From: RGIG6353 sp964558655 | Lineage (GTDB): Bacteria > Bacillota > Clostridia > Oscillospirales > SIG627 | Assembly: GCA_964558655.1 (NCBI GenBank) | Contig: CAZLEX010000014.1 | Coordinates: forward strand, 1-39,952 | Reading direction: 5' to 3' | Length of the DNA stretch: 39,952 nt | Shown: piece after piece, positions 1 to 8,225 of the stretch | How the letters are laid out: each line of letters starts with the position of its first letter | How positions within the stretch are numbered: position 1 is the first letter of the stretch | Notes under the pieces: generated by a model | What the model was told of the DNA's origin: nothing | Databases searched by the model: none | The model's input: only the letters and a program-made list of their open reading frames with translations | Translations under genes and position numbers: made by a program

Positions 1-853
1 GAGAACCGAATGCGGTGGAAACCATGTCGCTCATAACATCTCCGTCATAGTTTTTACAAGCCCATATATATCCGCCCTCGCTTCTTATAACTCTGGCTAC
101 CGCATCGTCTATAAGAGTGTAGAAATATTCAATTCCCGCAGCTTTAAAAGCGTCTTTGTATTCGTTTTCGAATATTTCTTCAAAAATCAGTTTGAATGTT
201 TGGTCGTATTTTTTCGATATTGTATCCTTTGTCGAAAACCACAAATCCTGTTTGGTGTCGAGAGCATACTTAAAGCAGGAATGTGCAAAAGAGCGAATGG
301 AAGAATCCTTGTTGTACTGTGCCTGGAGCACACCGTCGCACTCAAAATCGTAAACGGTTTCGCGAGTCTCTTTTCCGTCGGTGTCGGTAAAAACAAGTTC
401 GGCTTTGCCTTTGGGAACACGAAATTCGGTAGCTTTATAAACATCGCCGTAAGCATGACGGGCAATAGTTATGGGCTTTTTCCAGTTTTTAACTACCGGT
501 TTGATAGAATCGATAATTATAGGTGCACGGAAAACGGTCCCGTCAAGTACGGCACGGATAGTACCGTTGGGGCTCTTCCACATTTCCGTAAGATTATATT
601 CTTCAACTCTCTGCTTATTGGGAGTTATTGTCGCACACTTTACGGCAACTCCGTATTTTAAATTCGCTTCCGCTGCCTCATGTGTTACGGCATCTTTCGT
701 TCTTTCCCGTTCGGGAAGGCCGAGATCGTAATATTCCGTTTTTAAGTCGACAAACGGAAGAATAAGTTCGTCTTTTATCATCTTCCAGAGAATTCTGGTC
801 ATTTCGTCTCCGTCCATTTCAACGAGAGGCGTTGTCATTTTTATTTTTTCCAT
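1..853 (-). CDS. icd: NADP-dependent isocitrate dehydrogenase, 3' end outside window
   Basis: Converts isocitrate to 2-oxoglutarate with NADP in the cytoplasm, the last step of the oxidative TCA branch. The reading frame is open from the ATG at 853 to the window edge, giving about 284 residues of an expected 400-415. Diagnostic stretches of the eukaryotic-like homodimeric NADP-IDH subfamily are visible: VEMDGDEMTR near the N-terminus, ATITPNKQRVEE, MWKSPNGTIR, then FRAPII and RHAYGDVYKATEF, and lower down the DDAVARVIRSEGGYIWACKNYDGD block that ends at the edge. The start follows the aconitase stop codon by one base, with GGGAG just upstream inside the aconitase end, so the genes are probably translationally coupled. 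The C-terminal third is not visible. Family assignment is secure; cofactor preference rests on the subfamily. Confidence 0.95.
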   Translation of the reverse strand, partial: MEKIKMTTPLVEMDGDEMTRILWKMIKDELILPFVDLKTEYYDLGLPERERTKDAVTHEAAEANLKYGVAVKCATITPNKQRVEEYNLTEMWKSPNGTIRAVLDGTVFRAPIIIDSIKPVVKNWKKPITIARHAYGDVYKATEFRVPKGKAELVFTDTDGKETRETVYDFECDGVLQAQYNKDSSIRSFAHSCFKYALDTKQDLWFSTKDTISKKYDQTFKLIFEEIFENEYKDAFKAAGIEYFYTLIDDAVARVIRSEGGYIWACKNYDGDVMSDMVSTAFGS

Positions 854-854
854 A

Positions 855-2783
855 TTAATTATCTCCCTTTGTATATTTGAGAAGTCCGCCTGCCATCAGG
901 ATTTTTTGCTGACGGGAAGAGAAAATACCGTTACATGAAATTTTGATATTTTGGGTTTTGTCGATTAAAACGAAATTCCCCGTTTTAACTCCGTCATGCA
1001 AATCGGCAAGCTCAAGTTCGTCGTCACGGTCTATCTTAGCGTAATCGTCGGCATTGGCGAATGTGAGCGGAAGTATTCCCGCATTTATAAGGTTAGCCGC
1101 ATGAATTCTCGCAAAGCTCTTTGCGATTACGGCACGCACGCCGAGATAAAGAGGCACAAGAGCCGCGTGTTCACGCGAGGAACCCTGACCGTAGTTAATT
1201 CCGCCGACAACAATATTCGAACCGGCTTCCTTTGCACGCTCGGGAAAACTTTCATCGCAGACGCCGAAGCAGAATTTTGAAAGATAAGGAATATTGGAAC
1301 GGTAAGGCAGAATTTTCGCACCTGCCGGCATAATGTGGTCGGTAGTTATATTATCTCCGACTTTTAAAGTGAGTTTCGCACAAATTCTGTCTTCGAGAGG
1401 CTGTCCTTCGGGGAACGGCTTAATGTTCGGACCGCGTTTAACCTCAAGAGTTTTCGCCTCTTCGGCATCGGCGGGAAGCACAATTGCCGTGTCGTTGATT
1501 TTGAATTTGTCGGGAACGGTTATTTGCGGGCAGTCGCCGAGCGTTCTCGGATCGGTTATATACCCCGTCAGTGCGGAAGCTGCCGCAACTTCGGGGGACA
1601 CCAGGTAAACCTGTCCGTCTTTTGTACCGCTCCGTCCTTCAAAATTTCTGTTAAATGTACGCAACGAAACTCCCGCTGAGTTGGGTGAAAATCCCATTCC
1701 GATACACGGACCGCAGGCACATTCCAAAACGCGTGCTCCGGACGCCAGAATATCGGATAACGCACCGCAATCGGCAAGCATTGTCAATACCTGTTTTGAG
1801 CCGGGTGAAACGGAAAGGCTGACGCTTTCGCTTATCGTGTGTCCCTTGAGAATTGCCGCCACTTTCAAAAGGTCGGCAAGAGAAGAGTTTGTACAGGAAC
1901 CGATACATACCTGATCGACCTTAATTCCGGACAGCTCTTCGGCACTCTTGATATTGTCGGGACTGTGAGGACAGGCAAGCAGAGGTTTAAGCGATGACAA
2001 ATCTATGTCTATAACTCTGTCATAAACCGCATCGGCGTCGCTTTCAAGCGGTATGTAATCTTCCCCTCTGCCCTGAGCTTCCAGAAAAGCTTTTGTAATT
2101 TCGTCGGAGGGAAAGATAGATGTCGTCGCACCGAGCTCCGTACCCATATTGGTAATTGTCGCACGCTGAGGAACGGTAAGATTTTTAATGCCTTCTCCGC
2201 CCCATTCTATGATTGAACCGACTCCGCCTTTAACCGAAAGAATACGGAGAATTTCCAAGCTTATGTCTTTTGCGCTTACCCACGGATTAAGCTTGCCCGT
2301 GAGATTTACTTTAATCATTTTGGGCATTGTAATGTAATAAGCTCCGCCACCCATAGCGACCGCAACATCCATACCTCCGGCGCCCATTGCGAGCATACCG
2401 ATACCGCCGCCTGTCGGAGTGTGACTGTCGGAACCTATAAGAGTCTTACCCGGTTTTCCGAATCTTTCGAGATGTACCTGATGGCAAATGCCGTTGCCCG
2501 GCCTTGAAAATCTCAAGCCGTACTTTTTGGCGGCTGACTGAATGTAAATGTGGTCGTCGGCATTTTCAAATCCGGATTGCAGGGTATTGTGGTCGATGTA
2601 CGCTACGGAAAGTTCCGTACGCACACGGGGAATACCTATCGATTCGAATTCGAGATACGCCATTGTGCCGGTTGCGTCCTGTGTTAATGTTTGGTCGATT
2701 TTCAGAGCGATTTCTTCTCCGGCAATCATTTTTCCTTCAACAAGATGTTCTTTTATGATTTTTTGTGCAATCGTAAGTCCCAT
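855..2783 (-). CDS. aconitate hydratase (monomeric, about 640-residue type)
   Basis: Isomerises citrate to isocitrate through cis-aconitate, using a 4Fe-4S cluster. The 642 residues match the shorter bacterial aconitase type common in Clostridia rather than the 850-900 residue AcnA/AcnB enzymes. Visible signatures are GSDSHTPTGGGIGMLAMGAGG in the first domain, the cluster cysteine contexts VCIGSCTNSS and CACGPCIGMG in the middle, and the swivel-domain segment GINYGQGSSREHAALVPLYLGVRAV near the C-terminus. It begins two bases after the upstream citrate-synthase-like gene and ends one base before isocitrate dehydrogenase, so all three form one operon with consecutive pathway steps. Homoaconitase or isopropylmalate isomerase is less likely, because those are usually two-subunit enzymes of about 420 and 160 residues. 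Confidence 0.95.
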   Translation of the reverse strand: MGLTIAQKIIKEHLVEGKMIAGEEIALKIDQTLTQDATGTMAYLEFESIGIPRVRTELSVAYIDHNTLQSGFENADDHIYIQSAAKKYGLRFSRPGNGICHQVHLERFGKPGKTLIGSDSHTPTGGGIGMLAMGAGGMDVAVAMGGGAYYITMPKMIKVNLTGKLNPWVSAKDISLEILRILSVKGGVGSIIEWGGEGIKNLTVPQRATITNMGTELGATTSIFPSDEITKAFLEAQGRGEDYIPLESDADAVYDRVIDIDLSSLKPLLACPHSPDNIKSAEELSGIKVDQVCIGSCTNSSLADLLKVAAILKGHTISESVSLSVSPGSKQVLTMLADCGALSDILASGARVLECACGPCIGMGFSPNSAGVSLRTFNRNFEGRSGTKDGQVYLVSPEVAAASALTGYITDPRTLGDCPQITVPDKFKINDTAIVLPADAEEAKTLEVKRGPNIKPFPEGQPLEDRICAKLTLKVGDNITTDHIMPAGAKILPYRSNIPYLSKFCFGVCDESFPERAKEAGSNIVVGGINYGQGSSREHAALVPLYLGVRAVIAKSFARIHAANLINAGILPLTFANADDYAKIDRDDELELADLHDGVKTGNFVLIDKTQNIKISCNGIFSSRQQKILMAGGLLKYTKGDN

Positions 2784-2785
2784 TT

Positions 2786-4150
2786 TCAGTTTTCCTTTCT
2801 GTAATTTATAACGAATTTTTCAAGTTCTTCGGTGCTCATAACCGTTTGACGCCCCGTTGCGTATTGGTCGTCAACCCATTTTTTCATATCGGTGACAATA
2901 GCGTCTTTTTTGTTTACGGCGTTTTCACCCGACAAATGATAGTGAGCGTTTAACCAATAGGCAATACCTGCGGCTCCCGATGTGTTGCTTATAGCGACCT
3001 GTGCGGGACGGTTGAGAATTTTTGCGGTGTTGAAAATGTTGTAAATTTCTTCGTCTTTCATAAGTCCGTCGGCGTGTATACCGGCTCTCGTGGAGTTAAA
3101 ATCGGCACCTACAAACGGCGTTTTCGGATCAATTCTGTACCCTATTTCTTTTTCGAAATATTCGGCGATTTCCGTTATTGCGGTGGGATCCATTCCGTCG
3201 AGAGTTCCTCTGAGAGAAGCATATTCCATTACCATTGCTTCAAGCGGAACATTTCCCGTACGCTCTCCTATACCGAGCATGGAACAGTTTACGGAAGAGG
3301 CACCGTACAGCCACGCGCATGTTGCGTTTGCAACTCCCTTGTAAAAATCGTTGTGACCGTGCCACTCTATCATTTCGGAGGGTACATTTGCGTAATGCTG
3401 AATACCGTAAATTATACCGGGCACGCTTCGGGGAAGTGCGACCTCCGAAAAAGGCACTCCGTATCCCATTGTGTCGCAGGCTCTTATTTTTATCGGAATA
3501 CCCGCTTCTCCGGACATTTTTTGAAGTTCGTTGACAAAGGGTATTACGAATCCGTAAATATCCGAACGGGTAATATCTTCAAAATGACAACGCGGATATA
3601 TTCCCATTTCGAGAGCCGCATAAATGGTTTTTTTATAATGTTCCAATGCCTGAGAACGAGTCATTCCGAGTTTTTTGAAAATGTGATAATCCGAGCAGGA
3701 CACAAGTATGCCCGTCTCTTTTATTTCCATGTCCCGAATAAGCTTGAAGTCGTTAAGACTTGCTCTTATCCATGTTGTGATTTCCGGAAATTCAAGACCG
3801 AGTTCACGGCATTTTTCAATAGCACGCCTGTCCTGTTCGCTGTAAACGAAAAATTCTGTCTGCCGGATTATCCCTTTGGGACCGCCCAGACGCGAGAGAA
3901 GTTTGTAAAGGTGTGCTATCTGCTCCGGTGTATAGGGTGCCTGAGACTGCATACCGTCACGGAAAGAAGTGTCGGTTATCCATATTTGCTCCGGCATACC
4001 TATCGGAACACGGCGGTGGTTGAAGGGAAGTTTCGGAACTTCCTCGTAATTGTATATGTCTCTCCACAAATTCGGTTCGGCTACATCTTGAAGAGAGTAT
4101 TTATATGCTTTTTGTTCAAGCAGGTTTGTTTTGGACGATAATTCTACCAT
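2786..4150 (-). CDS. probable Re-citrate synthase (isopropylmalate/homocitrate synthase family)
   Basis: Probably condenses acetyl-CoA with oxaloacetate to citrate with Re stereospecificity. The 454-residue protein is a DRE-TIM/HMGL-type acyltransferase: the catalytic start of the barrel reads ITDTSFRDGMQSQAPYT (residues about 57-73), and the metal-binding HGHND sequence is near residue 264. The phrase LGGPKGIIRQTEFFVYS fits the Re-citrate synthase branch, which is established in Clostridium kluyveri and lies next to aconitase and isocitrate dehydrogenase in several clostridia (from memory). That gene order is exactly what is seen here. AGGAGG lies 7 bases before the ATG. It leads the operon behind a consensus promoter overlapped by a palindrome. 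Alternatives are homocitrate or isopropylmalate synthase; the neighbours argue against both. Activity is inferred. Confidence 0.82.
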   Translation of the reverse strand: MVELSSKTNLLEQKAYKYSLQDVAEPNLWRDIYNYEEVPKLPFNHRRVPIGMPEQIWITDTSFRDGMQSQAPYTPEQIAHLYKLLSRLGGPKGIIRQTEFFVYSEQDRRAIEKCRELGLEFPEITTWIRASLNDFKLIRDMEIKETGILVSCSDYHIFKKLGMTRSQALEHYKKTIYAALEMGIYPRCHFEDITRSDIYGFVIPFVNELQKMSGEAGIPIKIRACDTMGYGVPFSEVALPRSVPGIIYGIQHYANVPSEMIEWHGHNDFYKGVANATCAWLYGASSVNCSMLGIGERTGNVPLEAMVMEYASLRGTLDGMDPTAITEIAEYFEKEIGYRIDPKTPFVGADFNSTRAGIHADGLMKDEEIYNIFNTAKILNRPAQVAISNTSGAAGIAYWLNAHYHLSGENAVNKKDAIVTDMKKWVDDQYATGRQTVMSTEELEKFVINYRKEN

Positions 4151-4169
4151 AATTCTGCCTCCTATATGT

Positions 4170-4193
4170 GTATTGTATACAATTATACAATAC
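4170..4193. promoter_or_regulatory. 24-bp palindromic operator over the citrate-operon -10
   Basis: Perfect inverted repeat with 10-base arms GTATTGTATA and TATACAATAC around CAAT. It also contains the 12-bp palindrome ATTGTATACAAT (4172-4183), a shape typical of GntR-family operators. It covers the -10 box and the expected transcription start, so a bound protein would block initiation. The regulator is not identifiable in this window. Confidence 0.7.
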
Positions 4194-4210
4194 TATGATT
4201 TTTTTGTCAA
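4182..4210 (-). promoter_or_regulatory. sigma-A promoter of the citrate operon
   Basis: On the minus strand a perfect -35 TTGACA (4205-4210) and a perfect -10 TATAAT (4182-4187) are separated by 17 bases. The predicted start of transcription lies near 4175, about 25 bases before the Re-citrate synthase ATG. Confidence 0.85.
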
Positions 4211-4309
4211 TAGGCAAAGCTCAAAAGTTAAAAAACGGCGATAAAAAAGCCTAATTTAAGAAAATTTTTGTTTGTTCGGCACAGTGAGAACAAAATATGC
4301 ACCATAAAG

Positions 4310-4339
4310 AAATAAACGGAGTAAATACTCCGTTTATTT
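4310..4339 (-). terminator. terminator of the SNF transporter gene
   Basis: Perfect 12-base stem (arms at 4310-4321 and 4328-4339; loop TAAATA), 20 bases past the transporter stop codon. The T-tract on the minus strand is interrupted (TTTATTTCTTTA). Confidence 0.75.
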
Positions 4340-4359
4340 CGCAATAACCGATTTTTTGT

Positions 4360-5754
4360 TTAAAGACCTTTTACCCAGCCCCAAATCGTGAAACCGTCGG
4401 CAAATTCAAAGGTAACAATTCCTATTACAAAAAGTGCCGCGATTATAAGGGGAAGTACATATGTCATATACGGACGGATCCAGCGTCCCATCTTCATTCC
4501 GTGGCCTGTGTTTGCTTCTTCTAAGAAGTTGTCGAATCCCCAGCCCTTTTTCGCTGTGCAGAAAAGCACATAGCAAAGAGAACCTAAAGGCAACATACAG
4601 TTTGAAACGAGGAAATCTTCAAGATCAAGGAAAGATGTTCCGGATTTAAAAGGAACAAACCCGTCCCAAAGGTTATAGCCCAACGCACAGGGTACTGAAA
4701 GAATAAGAATTGCGACACCGCCTATAACGCAGGTTTTCTTGCGTGACCAACCGGTAAGTTCCATCAAGCACGCCAAAATATTTTCAAATACCGCTATAAT
4801 GGTAGACATTGCCGCAAAAGTCATAAACAGGAAGAACATAGCTCCCCAAAATCTTCCGCCGTTCATGTTGTTGAACACACTTGCCATTGCCTCAAAGAGA
4901 AGGCTCGGACCTGCAGTCGGCTCAACGTTGTAAGTGAAACAAGCGGGGAATATTATAAGTCCCGCAAAAATCGCCACGAATGTATCAAGGGCAATTACAT
5001 TTACCGACTCTCCGAGAAGCGAACGGTCTTTATCGAGGTAACTTCCGAAAATCGCCATCGACCCGATTCCGAGACTCAGTGTGAAAAACGCCTGGTTCAT
5101 TGCACCGACAACTACCTTGCCGTTGATTTTCGAAAGATCCGGCTTAAGATAGAAAGTCAGACCTTCTTTTGCGCCGTCAAGCGTAAAGGAATGAGCGGCA
5201 AGAACGATAATAAGTGCAAAAAGTGCGAGCATCATGTACTTTGTTACTCTTTCAAGCCCTTTTTGTACGCCGAAAGAAATAACGAGGAATCCGAGAATAA
5301 CGACTACCGCCATAAACCCGACCATAATCGCAGGGTTTGAAAGCATATTTCCGAAGAGTGCTCCGGATTCTTCGGCTGTAATTCCCGTCATATCGCCTTT
5401 TATAAAGCTTACGAAATAGTAAAGAATCCAGCCGGTTACAGATGTATAAAACATCATAAGCAAAAAGTTCGCGATAAGTGCCGCATAACCGTGAATGTGC
5501 CATTTTTGACCGGGCTTTTCAAGCTTTTGATAAAGTTTTACGGGACTTGCCTGACTTGCCCGTCCGAGCGAAAATTCGACAGTCATAACGGGAAGTCCGA
5601 GTATAACCAGGAAAATCAGATAAACGAGAACAAAGGCCCCGCCGCCGTATTCTCCCGTCATCCAGGGAAATTTCCATACATTTCCGCATCCTATAGCGCA
5701 TCCGGCACTGAGAAGTATGAAGCCGAGACGGCTTCCCAAACGATCTCTTGACAT
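4360..5754 (-). CDS. sodium-dependent symporter of the SNF/NSS (LeuT) family
   Basis: Imports an amino acid or related solute with Na+ across the cytoplasmic membrane. The 464 residues match prokaryotic NSS length. The N-terminal signature of the family is clear: GSRLGFILLSAGCAIGCGNVWKFPWMTGEYGGGAFVLVYLI, covering TM1 with its unwound GNVWKFP centre and TM2, followed by LPVMTVEFSLGRASQ. About 11-12 hydrophobic segments follow, including SLGIGSMAIFGSYL in the TM6-TM7 area. The substrate cannot be read from the sequence; bacterial relatives include tryptophan, tyrosine and leucine/alanine carriers. It is monocistronic, with its own promoter, a palindrome over the promoter, and a terminator. The ATG at 5754 has TTGGAG about 7 bases upstream. 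Confidence 0.93.
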   Translation of the reverse strand: MSRDRLGSRLGFILLSAGCAIGCGNVWKFPWMTGEYGGGAFVLVYLIFLVILGLPVMTVEFSLGRASQASPVKLYQKLEKPGQKWHIHGYAALIANFLLMMFYTSVTGWILYYFVSFIKGDMTGITAEESGALFGNMLSNPAIMVGFMAVVVILGFLVISFGVQKGLERVTKYMMLALFALIIVLAAHSFTLDGAKEGLTFYLKPDLSKINGKVVVGAMNQAFFTLSLGIGSMAIFGSYLDKDRSLLGESVNVIALDTFVAIFAGLIIFPACFTYNVEPTAGPSLLFEAMASVFNNMNGGRFWGAMFFLFMTFAAMSTIIAVFENILACLMELTGWSRKKTCVIGGVAILILSVPCALGYNLWDGFVPFKSGTSFLDLEDFLVSNCMLPLGSLCYVLFCTAKKGWGFDNFLEEANTGHGMKMGRWIRPYMTYVLPLIIAALFVIGIVTFEFADGFTIWGWVKGL

Positions 5755-5776
5755 TGTTTTTCTCCAATCTTAGAAC

Positions 5777-5799
5777 TTAAAATGTTAAGAACATTTTAA
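5777..5799. promoter_or_regulatory. palindromic operator at the SNF transporter promoter
   Basis: Perfect 10-base inverted repeat, arms TTAAAATGTT (5777-5786) and AACATTTTAA (5790-5799) around AAG. It overlaps the -10 box and the predicted transcription start, so it is placed for repression. It is unlike the palindrome of the citrate operon, so a different regulator is expected. Confidence 0.55.
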
Positions 5800-5821
5800 C
5801 ATATAAGTCGCAATAAGTCAA
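5793..5821 (-). promoter_or_regulatory. promoter of the SNF transporter gene
   Basis: Minus-strand -35 TTGACT (5816-5821) and -10 TAAAAT (5793-5798) with a 17-base spacer. Confidence 0.7.
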
Positions 5822-5887
5822 CAAAAGTTTTATAATGCCGAAAATAAATTTTTATCTTCTTTTCAAAATTCTCTTCGGAACAAAAAA

Positions 5888-5913
5888 CGATGTACCGAAA
5901 AAGCGGTACATCG
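5888..5913 (-). terminator. rho-independent terminator of the rlmB / pseudo-ATPase operon
   Basis: Perfect 10-base stem CGATGTACCG / CGGTACATCG with a 6-base loop, followed on the minus strand by TTTTTTG, 36 bases past the stop codon of the 753-residue membrane protein. Confidence 0.88.
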
Positions 5914-5948
5914 GATTTTATGTTTTAAAACAATCGGAAATTACTCTT

Positions 5949-8210
5949 TTACTGCAAAAGAGATGTGCCGAATATCGGAATTGACCATATAAGCTGGTAG
6001 AGCAAAACCGTAATCGGAGTTATTTTTTCGTGAGCTTCGGAGGAGAAAAGGCAGAATATTAAAATTATAACCGAAAGAATTATGCCCACATACTTCGCAA
6101 GATTATTGAGGCCGATAATGCGGCGGCATTTGTCGCACCATATAACCGTGCGGAGCATATTCGGAATGGAAGTGTTTGATATTGCACCGGTTACTTCTTT
6201 TTCCGAAACATGTTCAAGTGCCGTAGTATCCGTATTTTCGAGTTTCAGAATTACAATGGGATAATTTTCATCATGCAAAAGCTTTGTTAAGTATTCCGTG
6301 TCAAGATTGGGATCGCAGCTTTTTATCGCCATACATATTCCGAGATCGTAAAAGGAATCCAAAATGGCCTTGAAATTTTTGCCCAAAGTATATTTTATGT
6401 AAAACTTCGCCGCCAGGTTATCGTCTATCGTCATGTACATTATCTTTCCGCCGGAATTTTCAAACATATCGTCTATTCCGTCGGGAGAGCAATCGATTCC
6501 CATTGACTGAATACAGGTCTTGTTTCCGAGTAAAACTTTCTTCCCGTCTATTATAGAGAGAATTGAAGAAGGCAGTATCTGCATAACCTCATCGTTTTCC
6601 GAAGAACCCGAAGAACCGGGATCTATTATCGAACGATTAAATACGGCTTTGAGAGGACCTCCCGTTATGTTGAAAACTCTTGCCGCAGTTAAAATCGCGG
6701 TGTCAATCCTTGTTTCTCCGTAGGTTTTCACCGATGTGATTTTTATCCCTTTTTCGTGAAATGCGTCGGTGTCTTTAAAGGATATAACGGAGGTGGAAGA
6801 TATTTTTTCCAGAGAAGCGTCGCCTATAACGGCACAGCCTCTTCGGGAGAGCTTCAAAGCACCTTTGAAAAACGGAAGCGATACGGTGAAAATCGACGCA
6901 ATGGGCATGGAAATCATAATTGCCAGCACAAAATTGTCAACCGTCTTTCCGAATGTGGGAGCACCTGCCATAATGTTCGAGATAAGCGCAAAAAGAGCTG
7001 AGGTGAAAACAACGAGAGGAAAGATGATTTTATATATTTCGTTAAACCCCGAAGGACTGTCGAAAGTATTGACAAACTTTGAAACGAATTTTGTCTGAGT
7101 TAGCGAATACATAATAGGATTTTCCGGAAGATATTCACTAAACGCCGAATACTCTTCGGAATTTTCGGAAATTGCGGTTGTAACATGTTTCGGAGTTTCG
7201 GTTGCCGCAAGTTTAAATGTCAACGCTTCTCGGCGAATGTCAAGATAATTCGCAATTGCATTAACCAAAGCACAGAGAGCCGAAACGGAGGAAAACAGAA
7301 CCGTTGTCTCACTGTATCTGTCGAAAATCAGATGCAAAATCACCTGCAATGCCGATACGGAAAACAGAACGAAAGAAATGCTGTCTTTTGTCGGCGACCA
7401 TGCAAACAGCGACTTCACGCCTTTTTGCAGTCTGTCGAAAATACATACCGCCGACAGCAATAACAGCTGTAAGTCGAAAAAGAGGTACAGTATACCGTAT
7501 TTACCGCGAGTGAGCCATACCGGGTGCGGAAAAGACGGAGATTCGTGCATAAAAAGCAAAACCGTAATGGCAAAGGCACAGAGCACCGACATAAAAGCCT
7601 TTCGGCTGCGTCGCTTGTAATTTTCGCAAAATTCTTCTTTTTCGTCGGGAGAGAGATACTCGCGTTTTTCCCGCACGGTATTCTTTCCGAAAACAAAGAA
7701 CTCGTCGTCCTCGTCGTCTTCCTCGTCATCTTCTTCGATAGAGTCGTAAATCGATTCGATGGTGGAATTTTCTATTTCGTATTCGTCGTTTTCCCCGTCT
7801 TTGTCATCGCCTATGCGTTCCTTCTTTTTCTTATCCGAAAAAACATCCATGATGTCCAAACGGCCGTCGTCTTTCATGCTTCGGTCGATTTCCATAACGG
7901 TAGTGGAAGTCGAATAAATTTCATCAACGGTATCGAGAACTTCGTCCGAAGTCTCTCTGACCTTTTTTCCGTTGCCCAAAAAAGATTTGAGAGTCGAGCG
8001 GGACTTCTTTTTCGGTTCGTCGTCGTCAATAAACGGATTGAAAAATCCGTCGGATTTAAAAGCTTTCGTATCTATTGTCTTAGTGGCTTCTTCTCCCGAA
8101 AAAAAGGCTCCCTCACGCTTTTGAGGAGAAGCTTCTCCGATTTGCGAATTCGGAAAGTATTTTTTCAGAGATTCCGGAATTTTGTTGTCCTTTATTTTAT
8201 AGCTTGCCAT
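5949..8210 (-). CDS. P-type ATPase-like membrane protein, catalytically degenerate
   Basis: A 753-residue protein without a clear named family. Residues 1-205 are hydrophilic and probably disordered, with an acidic run (about 159-170). Paired hydrophobic segments follow at about 205-225 and 238-258, 278-296 and 303-322, 394-413 and 425-445. Then comes a cytoplasmic region that reads like a P-type ATPase core: a LEKISSTSVISF block leads into FKDTDAF (478-484), where a functional pump has DKTGT; GKKVLLGN (557-563) resembles the nucleotide-domain G-N motif; residues 588-635 resemble the actuator-to-hinge part but have KSCDPN in place of TGD. Two more membrane segments end the protein (about 705-722 and 733-752). 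It lies 15 bases after rlmB with AAAGGA before the ATG. Inferred: a pseudo-pump that senses, scaffolds or binds a ligand. Ion transport is unlikely without the phosphorylated Asp. Confidence 0.75.
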   Translation of the reverse strand: MASYKIKDNKIPESLKKYFPNSQIGEASPQKREGAFFSGEEATKTIDTKAFKSDGFFNPFIDDDEPKKKSRSTLKSFLGNGKKVRETSDEVLDTVDEIYSTSTTVMEIDRSMKDDGRLDIMDVFSDKKKKERIGDDKDGENDEYEIENSTIESIYDSIEEDDEEDDEDDEFFVFGKNTVREKREYLSPDEKEEFCENYKRRSRKAFMSVLCAFAITVLLFMHESPSFPHPVWLTRGKYGILYLFFDLQLLLLSAVCIFDRLQKGVKSLFAWSPTKDSISFVLFSVSALQVILHLIFDRYSETTVLFSSVSALCALVNAIANYLDIRREALTFKLAATETPKHVTTAISENSEEYSAFSEYLPENPIMYSLTQTKFVSKFVNTFDSPSGFNEIYKIIFPLVVFTSALFALISNIMAGAPTFGKTVDNFVLAIMISMPIASIFTVSLPFFKGALKLSRRGCAVIGDASLEKISSTSVISFKDTDAFHEKGIKITSVKTYGETRIDTAILTAARVFNITGGPLKAVFNRSIIDPGSSGSSENDEVMQILPSSILSIIDGKKVLLGNKTCIQSMGIDCSPDGIDDMFENSGGKIMYMTIDDNLAAKFYIKYTLGKNFKAILDSFYDLGICMAIKSCDPNLDTEYLTKLLHDENYPIVILKLENTDTTALEHVSEKEVTGAISNTSIPNMLRTVIWCDKCRRIIGLNNLAKYVGIILSVIILIFCLFSSEAHEKITPITVLLYQLIWSIPIFGTSLLQ

Positions 8211-8225
8211 GTCCGATATCCTTTC

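Noticed and set aside
3074..4141. Long plus-strand frame of 355 residues opposite the Re-citrate synthase gene
   Set aside because: Composition is Cys/Tyr/Phe-rich with no family signal, and it is fully antisense to a gene with a clear family match.
2786..4150. Isopropylmalate or homocitrate synthase for the operon's first gene
   Set aside because: Downstream genes are monomeric aconitase and NADP isocitrate dehydrogenase rather than leucine or lysine genes, and the local sequence follows the Re-citrate synthase pattern.
5949..8210. Functional cation-pumping P-type ATPase
   Set aside because: The phosphorylation motif DKTGT and the TGD hinge motif are both absent.
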